A DNA stretch of 64,000 nucleotides from Ignelater luminosus (Eukaryota > Arthropoda > Insecta > Coleoptera > Elateridae): assembly GCA_011009095.1 (NCBI GenBank), contig VTPC01005366.1, forward strand, positions 21,174 through 85,173, written 5' to 3'. A model generated the notes under the pieces. That model saw only the letters and a list, made by a program, of their open reading frames with translations. It did not search any database and was not told where the DNA came from. Below are positions 47,501 through 60,200 of the stretch, piece by piece (position 1 is the stretch's first letter; every line of letters starts with the position of its first letter). The translations under genes were made by a program, and so were the position numbers.

Positions 47501-49799
47501 TTATTTCTCTTGACTATAGATTGGAAAACCACCTTTTGTTTTAGACCGATACAGTGAAAACAGTTTTCAGTTTTATAAATAACATGCATAGTTACCAAAA
47601 ACTCCGTCTTAAGTAAGACACCCTGTATAGTGTACTGCATTACTGCTAAATTTATAGTTTGCTGTGGAATAATATACATATGTACACAGCAGCTGAAATA
47701 CATGCCTAATCTGTACATTCAATTGTTGATAGTGGTATTTGCCAAACGTGAACTGTTTTATGGTGTTCAAATGGTCATTTGTATACAAGGTATTACTACC
47801 ACTTCTAGAAATCAAAGCTACCTTTTGTTTCATATAAACAAGTTGCATTCACTTCAATTATTAATTTCTTTTGTTTTTGTAAAAATTAATTAAAAGTCCT
47901 TTTTACATAAAATACCACCTCATAAATAATAGCTGTTACACTTTTACATATTCTACGTAAATATTAATTACTGCAAATACCACTTTACAGTAATTGCCCA
48001 CCAAACAAAACAAGTCAAAATTTTCTTTTGTGCATAGTTAGAGCGGTTCGCTTTTATGTTACAGGTGTCTCGGCCATAGTAAAATCGTTTCTAGCTGCAA
48101 ACAAACGTATTACATTAGTTTGTGTCGCAAACAAATTTTCAGCAGGGAATACAGGGAATGTTACGGATAGTAATTATCTGACAGCCTAATAAATAAGGGT
48201 TGCGTTGGACTAAATAGAGACAGAGACATACACCGAACGGTAAACTATTTCCACATTGTTATTTTACTGAATAATGTGCAAGCTTGTGATGTTGTACCAC
48301 AAGCATATATTATAAACTGAATGAAATGCCGAGATAAACTATAGTTAAAATTGTTCTGGATTTTTCCCTCAAGGGGTTTAACACAAAAATGAAACTGTGG
48401 CCGGAGTAATGACAGCGACATTGTTAGTAGTTGTTCTAATGTTGTTTTTTCTCTTTTTTTAAACGGTTGCGATTATTTCTTCAATTTGTTTTTCATGATT
48501 TGATATTGTACCGAAGTTGAGTTCTCTCTAATTGTTTGTTTTTGTTTTAGAAAAATAAAATTATAGAATTTTGCAGCATTGATAAATGCGTGCAGTTTGG
48601 GATTTTCATCGAAATTTTTTATCGTTGTGTTGCGAGGAAAATATAAGCGTAGACACTTTCTTGTGTTTTTTTGTTGGATCTGAAAGCTTTTGAATGCTTT
48701 GGGTGAACTAAGAAGATATGGTTATCACTTTAGGCACGTTATCTCAAAATACTTTAATCACTTTATTCCACAAAGCTAATATTTATTTCTGTGTTTGATT
48801 ATAAAACTTTCGTTTGAAGTCATTAGATTTACAGCAATGACCGATATCGTGTAAGCGTCTCTTTAACAATGGGGTGAATCTAGAAATAGGTATTTAGCAG
48901 CTCGCAAAATTTAGTTTGGAGGAAGTAGACGTACAGTCTAAAGGGAAAGTCAAAATCGCAACGAAGCAGCGTTATTGCTAATCCGGTCTTGATTCACGCA
49001 GCGATGTACTCATCATGCACTGCCCTACAATCTAGTAGAGGTTATGCAGTGTGACTTTTGGATTGCAACCCGGATGATGTTTAACTTGAAATCACACCTA
49101 CGGGGTTGAAATCGGAGTATCAAAATATAATAAGTTTGAAGGAAAGTAAAAATCGATAAAAATTTGGTCAAAAGTCACTGGATGCCCGAGTATTCATGGG
49201 ATCGACAATAAAATGATAATATCGTGAAGGGGAAGTTTTGGCTTTAATTTGTGAACATCGATAGTGCAACAATAAGACATTTCTTTCAGTGCTTTGAATT
49301 TTATCAGAGTGAAGAATCTCCAAGTCCAAAATCATAAGTAGAAGAAGACAGTTTTGTCAAATTAACATTAAAAACCCACCGAAAGCGGCCGACTGTTTAG
49401 AAGCTATTTCCATCTTCAGTCTTAATTTGGTGAATATCTGTGGTGGAATGACGGATAATTATAAGCGAAAGAAGGTGCAGCAATGTTTGATATTGGATAA
49501 CAGCTTTTAGGAAGGCAGGCACAAAGCAAACAGCTACGCAATTCCTTGACAGCTTATGGAAATGTAGTGTATGATGATGTGATGATCTTTTGAAGCATTA
49601 GTGGTTGCACTGTTCGTTGTGGAAAATGAAAAATATCCAGCCAGTGCCGCGAAGCAGTGGCAGAGCTTGATTCGTGACATAGTAGTTTAATACAAGAGAA
49701 CTAAGGAAAGTGATGGCCTAAATAATGGTGATAAACGAAGATTTTTTGAAGAAGTCGGTGTTGGTGGGTTTTTCTGTGGTGAACTTAGAACAGAAAAAT
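47501..49799. other. Non-coding stretch
   Basis: No gene was assigned. From about 48840 onward the sequence becomes less A/T-rich and may be the eroded 3' continuation of the minus-strand LINE at 49800-50395, but no motif could be read with confidence. Confidence 0.4.
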
Positions 49800-50395
49800 A
49801 CACAGGCTTTTGGTGGCGAAGGAAACTTTAATTTGTGTTTTACGCTTTTTGGCTGATATCCAACGGAAGTGCTCAATATATCGAGTGGGACTTCGAGGTT
49901 GAGCTCGTTGACGCGGTGAACATATCGACACAGTTAGATTGCAAACAATGCAAGTGTAAATAAGCGTCGGTGGATGGCATACGGAATGTCCCCACGGATT
50001 ACAGATAGAAAGAAAGCACGGCTCTGTACAGCATCGCGTCACTTATTTAACCCTGCTCTCCAAGGAAGAGTATAGGTCAAGGTAATTCCTAGGTAAGTAA
50101 GCGAAGGAGAAAGACAGAGATGGGCACTTCAAAGATTTAGGCAAGCATTGTTTTCTAAGAACTTGCGGCTTGTGGTTCTGTTGGGGTGTCAAAATAAAAT
50201 GAGTTGAGGGTAAATTGAAATCTGGCGATATCGGGCAGTAAAAAATAAAAAGAATCGATCCTTGAGGTATGCCGGACAATGAAGTAAATGCATTCGAGAA
50301 TTTTTCGCCCACCCGCCTTTGATGATAGCGGTGGGATGAAAAACTATTAATGATCCTGACGAAACAAGCCGGCACTCCAGGCGGGTGCACTCCAT
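49800..50395 (-). pseudogene. Decayed LINE reverse transcriptase fragment
   Basis: On the minus strand one frame reads VPACFVRIINSFSSHRYHQR and VGEKFSNAFTSLSGIPQGSI (about 50375-50260). This corresponds to the jockey-type block xxLxxLIxSFLxxRxFxVxVG followed by SxGVPQGSVLGPLLF. About 190 bp further, a second frame gives YTLPWRAGLNK and a VIRGDIPYAIH stretch (50080-49960), then LFTLALFAI and VNELNLEVPLDIL. The YADD box is not preserved and the sequence between is eroded. Stops and frame changes show that it is a relic. Upstream (above 50395) no reverse transcriptase start or endonuclease could be found. Confidence 0.6.
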
Positions 50396-52637
50396 AAAGA
50401 TTTATGAGTAACCAGCAATTGACGGTTGTAACTTGTTAGGATTTAGATTATTTCTGGCCTCTTTTGCCCAACTAAGTTAGGCTTGGTCACTAATTGGATT
50501 TTCACATTAACATTTGCTAGAAGTGAATTTCCTTGTGCTGCTTCGAATGAAATCTGACAGGAACTCTATAGAGATGTAATTTGGCAAAGAAGATTTTGTA
50601 CTACTAATATATAATCTGCAAAAAAGATAATCATCATACTTAATCGATGTCCTTATGTTAGACTTTTAATGCTTAGTTCACCCTCTAAAAGTTTGCAACA
50701 TAAAAATACTTTCTCAATTAAAAACATTTTTATACACCTTTGTTGCCTTAAGAGGAAATCAAATCAAGCAAAATATTGATTGAATTTTTACTGGCAGATT
50801 AAAAAGGATACAAAAATGCGAATTGTTTTTGCGCGTTGAATTACATTTTTACAAATTGTTTTGGCGCATTATTCAAATTATTTGCTTGAAATTACATGAA
50901 TATTTTTCATTCAAAACAATTCGCAAACGTATAAAATTAGATATAACACAAATTTATTGTAAGTAACTTTTCAAGCTTTTATATAGGGATCCGGAACCCA
51001 ACGCCGGGTATTAAAGGGCTTCATGTTTTATTCGTTTGCATAAATCTAGCGATTGTTCTCTTGTTACGAATGGTAAATTTAACCTAAAACATTAAAATAA
51101 CCTGTAAATGGAAAACTTTTCTCCAGTAATTTGGTTCTTTGTATATTAGTTCATATGTTTTTGCAGCAATAAATAAGAACCGGGTACTTTTTGAAATTTA
51201 TAGCCGAAACGGTAATTAAAATTCACAATCCTGGTTGAATTTTATGATACCCGGTGCAAATTTAGCATGCCTTTATTTCATTAAGTTTTATAATTCTTTT
51301 TTTTAATGAAATTCTGTGTGTTGTTGTTTCGTTTTTGGTTTTCTATAAAAAGTTTATTAATTTTTGTTGCCCTTTTCGATCCACATTTCCTTATAAATTA
51401 CTAAAATGTGTAATTTTAGGAGCTTAACTTTCAAAAAACTCTTTATGACTTTACAAGGAACATTACGAAGTTGAATGATGAAAAAACTTTTTTAAAAATA
51501 ATTGAAATACCCTCGTCAAACTTAAGAGTAATGCAGCTTCGACGCAACTTTGACGGTGAAAAGAAACTGAAAATCCTGCTAGCGGATCTTCTTTTCGAAT
51601 GACGAATATAAATTATGCATTCATATTCAATCTGTAATTTATTCTAGCAAATTATGATGAGACTCGTCTTACTCTGATATTCGTCCTTTATATATACCTC
51701 GCTTTGTGAACATCTTAAATGCCTATTGCTGAAGTCGCTGAAGAAATATGTAAATTACAAATATTTTCTCTTTTATGTACCCTATGGGTTTTATAAAGTT
51801 AGTTTTGTGTTTGACTTTGAAATTTACTAAACAAATTCAAGATGGAACTAGGACTCCAATTTCAAATCATTAGAACACGTTATAATTTTCCTTTGCGATC
51901 ATTACAATTTGTTAAATATGCAAATTGCATCTGCTGATTATTTATCGGTCGATTTAAAGAGGAATTTTTAATGGAATCACATTTTTAGCAAAATTTAAAA
52001 TTAAGATAAAGGTTAATTTTGCCTCTTCTGACTTTGATTAACCTTCGTCGTCTTTCCGTGTGGAATTTTTAAATTTTAAGGAAGGTAAGGAAAGAAAAGA
52101 TTTGAGAAAAGAATAAAATCCAAGAACAATGTTTTTGATTACTTGAGGTGGTTGTGAAATACAAAATGACAGTTTCAGTTTTCTCACGTTTCAATGCATG
52201 GGGTGTCACGAGCTTTATTGACGTTTCTTGAATAGAAAATCAAATAATTTAGAAGAAGCACAAAAGCTCCGAAATTCAATTTCATTTTTTACTTAACAAA
52301 AAAAGTCTGAAAGCGTAAAATCTGTATTTGTCTTATATACTTTGTGTCGATATGATTGGAAACTCGTTAGGTTTGTAACCGCACGTAACGAAATGTGAAA
52401 CAGTCATTTTTTCATAGTTACGGTCTTTTTATTAAATTATTGTAGTAACAAATTAAATAACAGTGGATGCGTATCAATTTGTTACGTTTGCGGGAGGAAA
52501 ACTTTAAACTATGCAGAATATCTGAAAACCACAGACTGAAACTATCAGGAAGTTTTTTAAATTACTATTATTCTTACAAAAACATAATATGGGAAATTAT
52601 TTAAAAGCAAACGAACTCTTAAGCATTTTCTAATATA
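50396..52637. other. AT-rich non-coding stretch
   Basis: No gene, RNA or repeat unit was recognised. TA at 52636-52637 is the left target-site dinucleotide of mariner copy 2. Confidence 0.55.
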
Positions 52638-53875
52638 CGAGGGCGGTTCAGTAAGTACCCGCGTTTGACGACAGAAGGCGTTCCTGAGGGAAGTTGGTGT
52701 TATCATCGTGTGCTGCCATCTATCTAACGACGGTATAACAAATTGCAGACTGATTGATAGGTTAGTTTGGATTTGACAGCCATTTGAGTAAGACGTGTTT
52801 CCTCATTTTAGCTAAGATGGAAAAAGAGCAGTATCGTTCGGTAATTCGCTTTCTGTTTTTGGATGGGAAGAAATGCGAGGAGATAAAAGCAAAGTTGGAT
52901 GCTGTTTATGGGGACACTTCGCCATCTATGACCACAGTTAGATATTGGTTCAACGAATTTAAACGTGGGCGAACATCCGTTTTTGATGAAGAGCGACCAG
53001 GACGCCCGGCAGACGTGGTTACCGAAGAAATCATTCAAAAAGTCCATGACATGATTCTCGCTGATCGACGAACGAAAGTGCGTGAAGTAGCAGAAGCTGT
53101 AGGTGTGTCGACCGGAACGGCAATTAATATTTTACATGATACGTTGGCGATGAAAAAATTGTCGGCGCGATGGGTGCCGCGATTGCTAACGGTGGACAAC
53201 AAGCGCATGCGGCTGTTAACTTCGAAGCAGTGTTTGGAGCAATTTAAGCGAAATCCGAAGGAGTTTTTGCGTCGAGTTGTCACCGTTGATGAAACCTGGA
53301 TTCATCATTACACACCAGAAACTAAGCAACAATCAAAACAATGAATTTCTCCCGGTGAATCTGCTCCAAAGAAGGCGAAGATGGTTCCGTCGGCCGAAAA
53401 GGTCATGGCGACGATTTTTTAGGATGCGAACGGCGTCATCCTCATGGATTTTTTAGAAAAAGGAAGAACGATCACTGGACAATACTACAGTGAGTTATTA
53501 GACAGCTTTGACAAAAAAATTGAAGGAGACACGGCCGCATTTGGCGAAAAAGAAGGTGCTGTTTCACCACGATAACGCACCAGCACATTCATCCGGAGTT
53601 GTCGCCGCAAAACTGCATGAATTGCCTTATGAATTGCTGCCGCACCCCCCGTATTCACCCGATCTGGCTCCCTGCGACTTTTTCTTGTTTCCTAACATGA
53701 AGAAATGGCTCGCGGGAAAAAATTTAGCTCAAACGAGGAAGTCATCGCCGAGATAGAGGCGTATTTTGGAGAGTTCGACAAATCCTATTTTTTGGAGGGG
53801 TTAAAAAAATGGCAGGAACGTTGGGAGAAGTGTATATTTCTAAAAGGAGACTATGTTAAAAAATAAAAAAAAAAT
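52638..53875 (+). mobile_element. Mariner element copy 2, 3' end missing
   Basis: The left inverted repeat (52638-52660) is identical over its first 23 bp to that of copy 1, and the leader and coding region follow it closely. After the transposase stop, similarity to copy 1 runs into the A-run and ends near 53875. The right inverted repeat is absent, and unrelated purine-rich sequence follows. With one end missing, the copy cannot be mobilised by standard cut and paste. Confidence 0.92.
52817..53866 (+). pseudogene. Mariner transposase, copy 2 (broken)
   Basis: Starts at ATG 52817 (MEKEQYRSVIRFLFLDGKKC). An upstream in-frame ATG at 52784 lies in the leader and is not the family start. The N-terminal DNA-binding half reads cleanly to 53340, including GRPADV and the first catalytic Asp in VTVDETW (53288-53290). 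The frame is then broken by a TGA at 53341-53343 replacing the expected Trp, a TAG near 53420 in the TIFWDANG block, an extra A near 53515 and a missing A near 53720. In the shifted frames the second Asp (HHDNAPAH, 53571-53573) and third Asp (SPDLAPCD, 53676-53678) are both present with 34 residues between them, the DD34D spacing of mariner. The normal stop TAA is at 53864-53866. Intact length would be about 350 residues. Confidence 0.95.
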
Positions 53876-54270
53876 TTTGATGTAGTTCAAAGATACCTGA
53901 AAACAAAAACAACAAGTCAAAAAGCATCTGGCGATAAGAAGAGACAGGAAGAGTGCTGTGGTACCAGGAACTTCTTGGGAACTATCAAGAGAAAGAACAG
54001 CAAAATTTAAAGAGCACAAGAAGATGAGAAATGATAAGAAGAATCTGTTATGAGACTAGAAAATTTTTGGGAAAACAATTTGCAAAGAAAAAATTGAAAT
54101 TTGTTGGAAAAAAAAGCCCAGAGGGAAAAGTAAAGGAACGTTTGAAAAGAAATTATTGTTTGGCCAACATTTAGAAAAGGCAAGAGGCATAAATCTACTA
54201 AGTGCAGTATCAACATATGAACCAAGGAAACAGGAGAACTGCTCTTGGTGAAGGGATTGTAAGAACATAA
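53876..54270. other. Purine-rich segment joined to mariner copy 2
   Basis: Unusually A/G-rich on the plus strand. From about 53940 one plus frame runs with only two stops over about 300 bp (VVPGTSWELSRE, then KLLFGQHLEKARGINLLSAV), which may be the remains of a coding sequence, but I recognise no family. It replaces the missing 3' end of mariner copy 2. Confidence 0.35.
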
Positions 54271-57200
54271 ACTAATTATTTTTTAGTCAATTTTTAGTCG
54301 ACTTCTAACTACTGAGTTTTAGGATACCTTCTTCCCTTGAAAGTCTAAGCTTATTATATTACATTTAAGATGGATTCTAATTTTCAAAAAGACTCATAAA
54401 TGCCAAAAAAAATTCAAATTCTGCACATCAATTAATCTGTAGGTTACTAGCGAAATAATATATACTGATAACGAAGTAATGGTCGTATAGTCTACTAAAC
54501 TAGATCTTCTATTTTTCATCTTAGTCTTAGTCTTTCTCTCACCATGGTCAGCATGTTTACCAACCTTCCCTCTCTTCACCTTACTGTGTTCAGGCTACGG
54601 TTATAGTTCTCATTAAGGTTATCCCGTGGTTTCTTTTAGTGGTAAAGGCAAACACCAGAACAATGCTTTATATGAATCACTCCACCCAACTTACATTTAA
54701 TTTAAATACCACAGCCACGATCTGACCACCTTCAAATAATGTTACAAACTTCCTTTCATTTGTCATACTTACCGGCGAAAAAGGAAAACGTTGATAATCA
54801 TTGTTGTTAGGATATTATGTCAACTGAAAAACTCATTTTTCCGAACTGATGCGTTTGATTTAAAATTTCCAAACTTTAAATGCTTCCTGTTCTTCTTGAG
54901 ATAGAAAGGATGATGACTTGTTTTCAAAATCTCGCTATCTTGTGAGTTAGTGAGGTTGAAAAACTCTCTTCAGGTTTAGAATACATCGGTTGTTTAATAG
55001 TAACCAGGCTATTTCAAATTCGCCTGACATTATCAGAAGATCCTTAACTTAACTGTGCGCTCTTACTTATTTATTTTCTCTGCTTAGATTTCTAACGGTT
55101 TCTGTCTGGAGATCTGTTATCGTTACCAAGGATTCCGATGTGTTAAGAAACCAATCATGCTCTACTTTTTTTTATCTCAGCGAGTTCTTTCACAGTATCT
55201 ACTCATTCCCGACAGAGAATATAAAGTCTTACGAAGCAGATTACCAGTAGAATTATGTAAACACAGCTTTTCATTCTCGGTCTAACTTCGAGCTACTTAG
55301 TAAGGTATTTGAATGGAAACCAAAATCATTTGGACAAACAAACTGTTTCAAAACTGGCCAAAAGCCAATCAGATTGTTCTGTCATTTACAAAACTGCCTA
55401 GAAAGCGCACTTTATTGGTTGCTATTTGCTTATTATTCACGGTATACCGAAATTGAAGCAACGTATTTCAGCTATTATCCAAACAATATCTGTTAGTTCT
55501 TTGCCAGCAAAAACACAATAGTAGTCTTACGATTCTAGTATGAGAGATCTAAGTACGGAATAAATCTGAACTATGGATGAAAGACAACTTCGAATCAGAA
55601 ACGCTGATCTTCCAAAATCGTTCTTGTAAAACATACCATGATGCACTACAAAACCCAAGACGTAAAAACGCAAATTAACGTAATGATTCCCTTTGTTTAT
55701 TTCAATTATCTTTGGTAACGAGGAGATGAGAAGTGACATAATTTCTGGTGTCCAAATGTTACAATTATTACTCACATGTTAGAACAAACAAACTCGTGAA
55801 AGGTTAGCTTGAAATTAATGCAACTGGCAGCTTTGACATTAGAAGATTTCTTTATAAGTCAAATTCTGCTTGGCTTAGTTTGATAGATATACAAATATAC
55901 TGTTAATGCCCAGTAGAGAGCATTTACTATGATGCAATTGCGGTACGAAAACATCATAAGTTCCGTCATTTGAAAGAGTGTTTAGTTTCCATTAATGTGG
56001 ATCTCTTAAGTAATTTTTTTATCTATTAATGACTTGATAAAATCCCCATGTATATACTGATTACATTAATGAGCGCGCTTCAATTGGCAGGCTCTATCTG
56101 CTTTTCTAATGTCTATCTATTTGAAGTTTCGTTCTAAAGGTTTTCACGGGTTAAGTATATTTATCAGTAACAATAGCACTTTATGGTTACTGCGCCATAA
56201 ATTTGATATAAATATTTAAATTCAAATGTGTATTAAAGCGTATTAATGGGATGTTTGGTGTAGTTACTCTGTATACATGACAAGCTCAAAAAGTTTTAGA
56301 GAAGTATACGTATTGTATAGGATATTGTCTTGGTCAGAGAGCGAGTTCTCTATCGTTATTTAATAAAAGAACTAACGATTCAGTGAAAAGTATAATAAAG
56401 ATAGATTGATTCCGGTTACTCTGTAAACATGACGAGCAGTTTAAGATTATGAACTTTATCAATTATGCTGTAAATACTTGTTTGGCCTAAATATCGCGGT
56501 GTTTAATTTAATTTTTAAAATCAAGCAAATGTCAATGTATTTACATATAACACAGGTGGTCAGAGGTTTATCAATATTTTCTTTTTGTTACAGGTGAGTG
56601 CCTATACCATTTCAAATATGTGCATGATATTCAGCTGTAAGGTAAGCTTTTCCCTTATAAACTTGTGATTTACGCATTGGAAAAACAAATATTTGGTCAC
56701 AATGAAGCAAGATCCAATGGAAAATCCGTAGAACGATTAATTACATTTCCTTCTGCTACATTTGTTGTTCTATATCAAAGCCGCGCTATCTCTTTCTCTG
56801 TCGTTGAGCTTACAAATTAGTTGGTAATTTATTCCGAACGAGGGTAAAATATGGAAATTTTATTAATCAGTGACAACATTATATTCAGAAATATCAATTT
56901 CATTCTGATGTTCACAACCCATAGCGCTATATTTTAATATTTTCTATTGACTTAAAAAAGGCTATTTTTTTCCTCAGTTGTTTAAAATGCGTATCGCTTC
57001 CGGGTTTTGTATTTATAATTATGTCAAGGGCCGTATTTTTTTATTCGTAGAAACTTTTTGTTTGCATAATTCCCTGTGGCTACATACCTTATTTTGATAT
57101 TTTATACTTTTACCCTTGTCTCTATCATCATTTTTATACAGTAAAGGCAGCTATTAATTTCAAGAATGTTAGATTACGAAGTAATTACCCCTTTTATCGT

Positions 57201-60200
57201 CCTACTGTTTTAATTCGGTATATTTAAAAAAAGTAAATACTTTAATTGTTGTTTTAATGAAAACATTTCACGTAATTACCGAGCATTAACGCTCTTGGTG
57301 GCGTTTTAAATATCTTTGCGTCGCCAGTTTCTATTTAATTTTAAAAGTTTCCGTTTTATTAACTCTTATCTAAATGGTTAATTATGGCAATTTTTCAGTG
57401 TCTCTTACTCATTTAGAACTAATAATAGTTCTTGCTTATGATAAAAGTCGACAAATTAATTTAAAACTCGCTGCTTCTATTTATATTAAAACTGAAAATG
57501 GATTGACTGAACAAAGAAATTTTGTTCATTTACAAAAAGAGGAGTAGGTAATACAACTTTCACAAGTTAAATTAGTTATTGTGACCATCTGCTACCGTGC
57601 TACCAAAATTGAAACGGTGTAAGTGAGATTAGAAGATTGATATTCGTTTTGCCATTCGTTAATGTCATTATTGAATGAAGTGACTTTTTGTGGTAAAGGC
57701 TTTTCAAAGATTTCTTTAGTATTTCTACATGCTATTATCATTTTGGAAATGGCAGATTTAGATATCTAAAATATTATGACAAACTAAGTTTTAGTTTCTG
57801 AAAGCTTTTAGTATTTCCCATATAATTTGTAGTTTCTGTACTTTCAGAAGGATCTTACAAAGACGTCTTCGAACAGTATGCATTGGCTAATGAGAACTAT
57901 AATATCCAAGCAATGTTTATTCTATAAAAGCCTCTTGAACTGGATTTGATATTCTGAAGATCATTTCTTATAGACCCTCGAAGTTTTTGCAGGATGTTGT
58001 TCTACTTCACCCGCTTGCTACCTACTTTTATCTACCATGATTAATTTTGATACGCATTTTCTTGGGCTAACATGAGCTAAGCACGATTGATTATCTGTAT
58101 ACATTTTAGACGTTACCGTATATGCTATAACCCAATTTATTTGGACAAACAAGGATTCCAGTCTATAATCTCTGGTCTGTCAGGAAACCTTTTCATCATA
58201 ACCAACAATTGAGTAGATTGAGACAAACATGTTGCCAAAATTTTGGGTTTATAAAGAAATGGTCAACGTTATACCACATCAAGATTAAGAAGATTTCTTT
58301 GAAGAGTAAATCGTGTATGTTCAGCATTGAGGTCTACATTGTCCGTTGCCATTATCTGAGAGATTTTTCTAGAAATTGTCAGACTTCAAATCTTTAATGT
58401 CTATCATTGTACTAAATCTCCTGAAATCTATAAAAGAAGGTTTAATGGGCAGCGAAAATGTATTTGCTATAAAATACAAGTTTCAAGATTTCTTGATTTC
58501 CATCATTAACGACGATTCATCGTTTTCTAACCTAAAGACTCAACTGCAATAATTTTATCTATTTAATATCGTAAACAGTAATTGCAATTCTGTTACAGTA
58601 ATTTGCTTCTCAGAAACTGAATAACATCAATCTACTAAATTGGTAACATACTTAATCATCTTCTAGGCGATAATTTATCTTGGAGACTTAATAGCTTGCA
58701 ATTCTATCTGGAAATTGTGTTGTGGGCAATGCCCATTTTATTGTTGTTGATGGCACTATAGAACAAATATTGCTCCGTACTTATATTTTGGACAAAGGTG
58801 TCATATATGAGCCTGATTTGGAAACGTGCTCTGTAATTTGTTTACCGTTAGAAAAAGTAATGGGATAGTTTGAACTTCACTCTTTGAATGGTAGGTCGAA
58901 GATATTTAAATTCCGAATTGACCATGTGCCAAGGGAATGAATTCGTCCAACTCGAATGAAGATAACTGGGAAAACGGCCAGCTTCTACGCAAATGATACA
59001 TTTCATCATAGTTTGGGCATGTCATGGTCTAGGTCAATGCTTGCCAATATGGGTTCTTCGACCATCAGAATTTTTGCATGTCCTTCCCTTTTGGATTTTT
59101 CTTTTGGTGTTTGCAAGAAATTGCATACATAAGTCTTTCATTTCGTATTGAAAGTTAATCTTAAAGGTCTCAGTAGCTCAATATCAGTTTGACTCTTTTT
59201 TTTGTTTCAAAAGCATTGTTATCATTGGCGTGTGCCTATTGTTAAAATAATAAAACGGAAACAGTAAGTGCTGTCTTTTTGACTTTTGAACGATGGCAGA
59301 GTTCCTACATGAAATTGTTTTACTAGCTTATTTGTGCTTTGTGCTAGCTAAAACTTCAAGTTTGAAAGAATAATAATGTCTGAAGGTTTTGTACTCTTAA
59401 CTTGAAAATGACTGAATTATGTAGTTGACTAATTTGTTCGCAACATTGTGATGCTTTCGTGGTCTCCAATTTGACGAAATGTTGACAACGAGTTTGACCA
59501 TAAATTTAATTAATTGTGTGATTATACGTTGTAAGATATATTTTTGCAAAACGTAACGAAGTCATACAGAGCTTTCTTTGTCCCTGTTTTTGTCTAAATT
59601 CATGACTAGTTGTAGGCAACAGGTCAATTGATGCATTAGTTCATTAAATTAGCATTACATCAACATAATAGAAATAATAATTAACATTTATTATAATCAT
59701 GAAGATTAGATCATAATTACAAGAATGTACAATACAAACATAAAAACTCTTGTCAATAACAGTATACGGATTATGAGTAAGGACCGTTAAAAACGGATCG
59801 ATGAGAGCTCTGCAAACAAGGAAGAAACACCGACACGTTTTGCTGACATTATACAGTTGTGTACGTGTAACCATTTTTGTTTTTCTAAATATAGAATTTC
59901 TTAACTGTTAAATCAATGCATTTTTTGCAAACATAAGGGACCGCAGACGTAAAGCCGAGTTTCCGAGTTATTTTGCCATGGTCAGCACCATTATAACGAT
60001 CCTATGTTTGTACATTAATTGATCTGTCTTTATAGAGGGCATACAGATTAACGTTAGCTATCAATATTTATTCCAGTTACCTGTACAAAGACAAGCGGCG
60101 TTATAGGGATGAAAGGGTAGGTAAATCTGAAACTATGTAGCATTTACATACTTAAATTATGCCTGGTATAGTACGATATTATACTCTTAACGTCTTTAGA

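Noticed and set aside
47610-47800. CACCCTGTATA at 47619 and TATACAAGGTA at 47782 as element ends
   Set aside because: The motifs point inward the wrong way for terminal repeats of one element, and no properly oriented partner was found nearby.
58700-59250. Possible transposase or zinc-finger remnant
   Set aside because: Translation in all frames gave no ordered motif set; the impression rested on single words.
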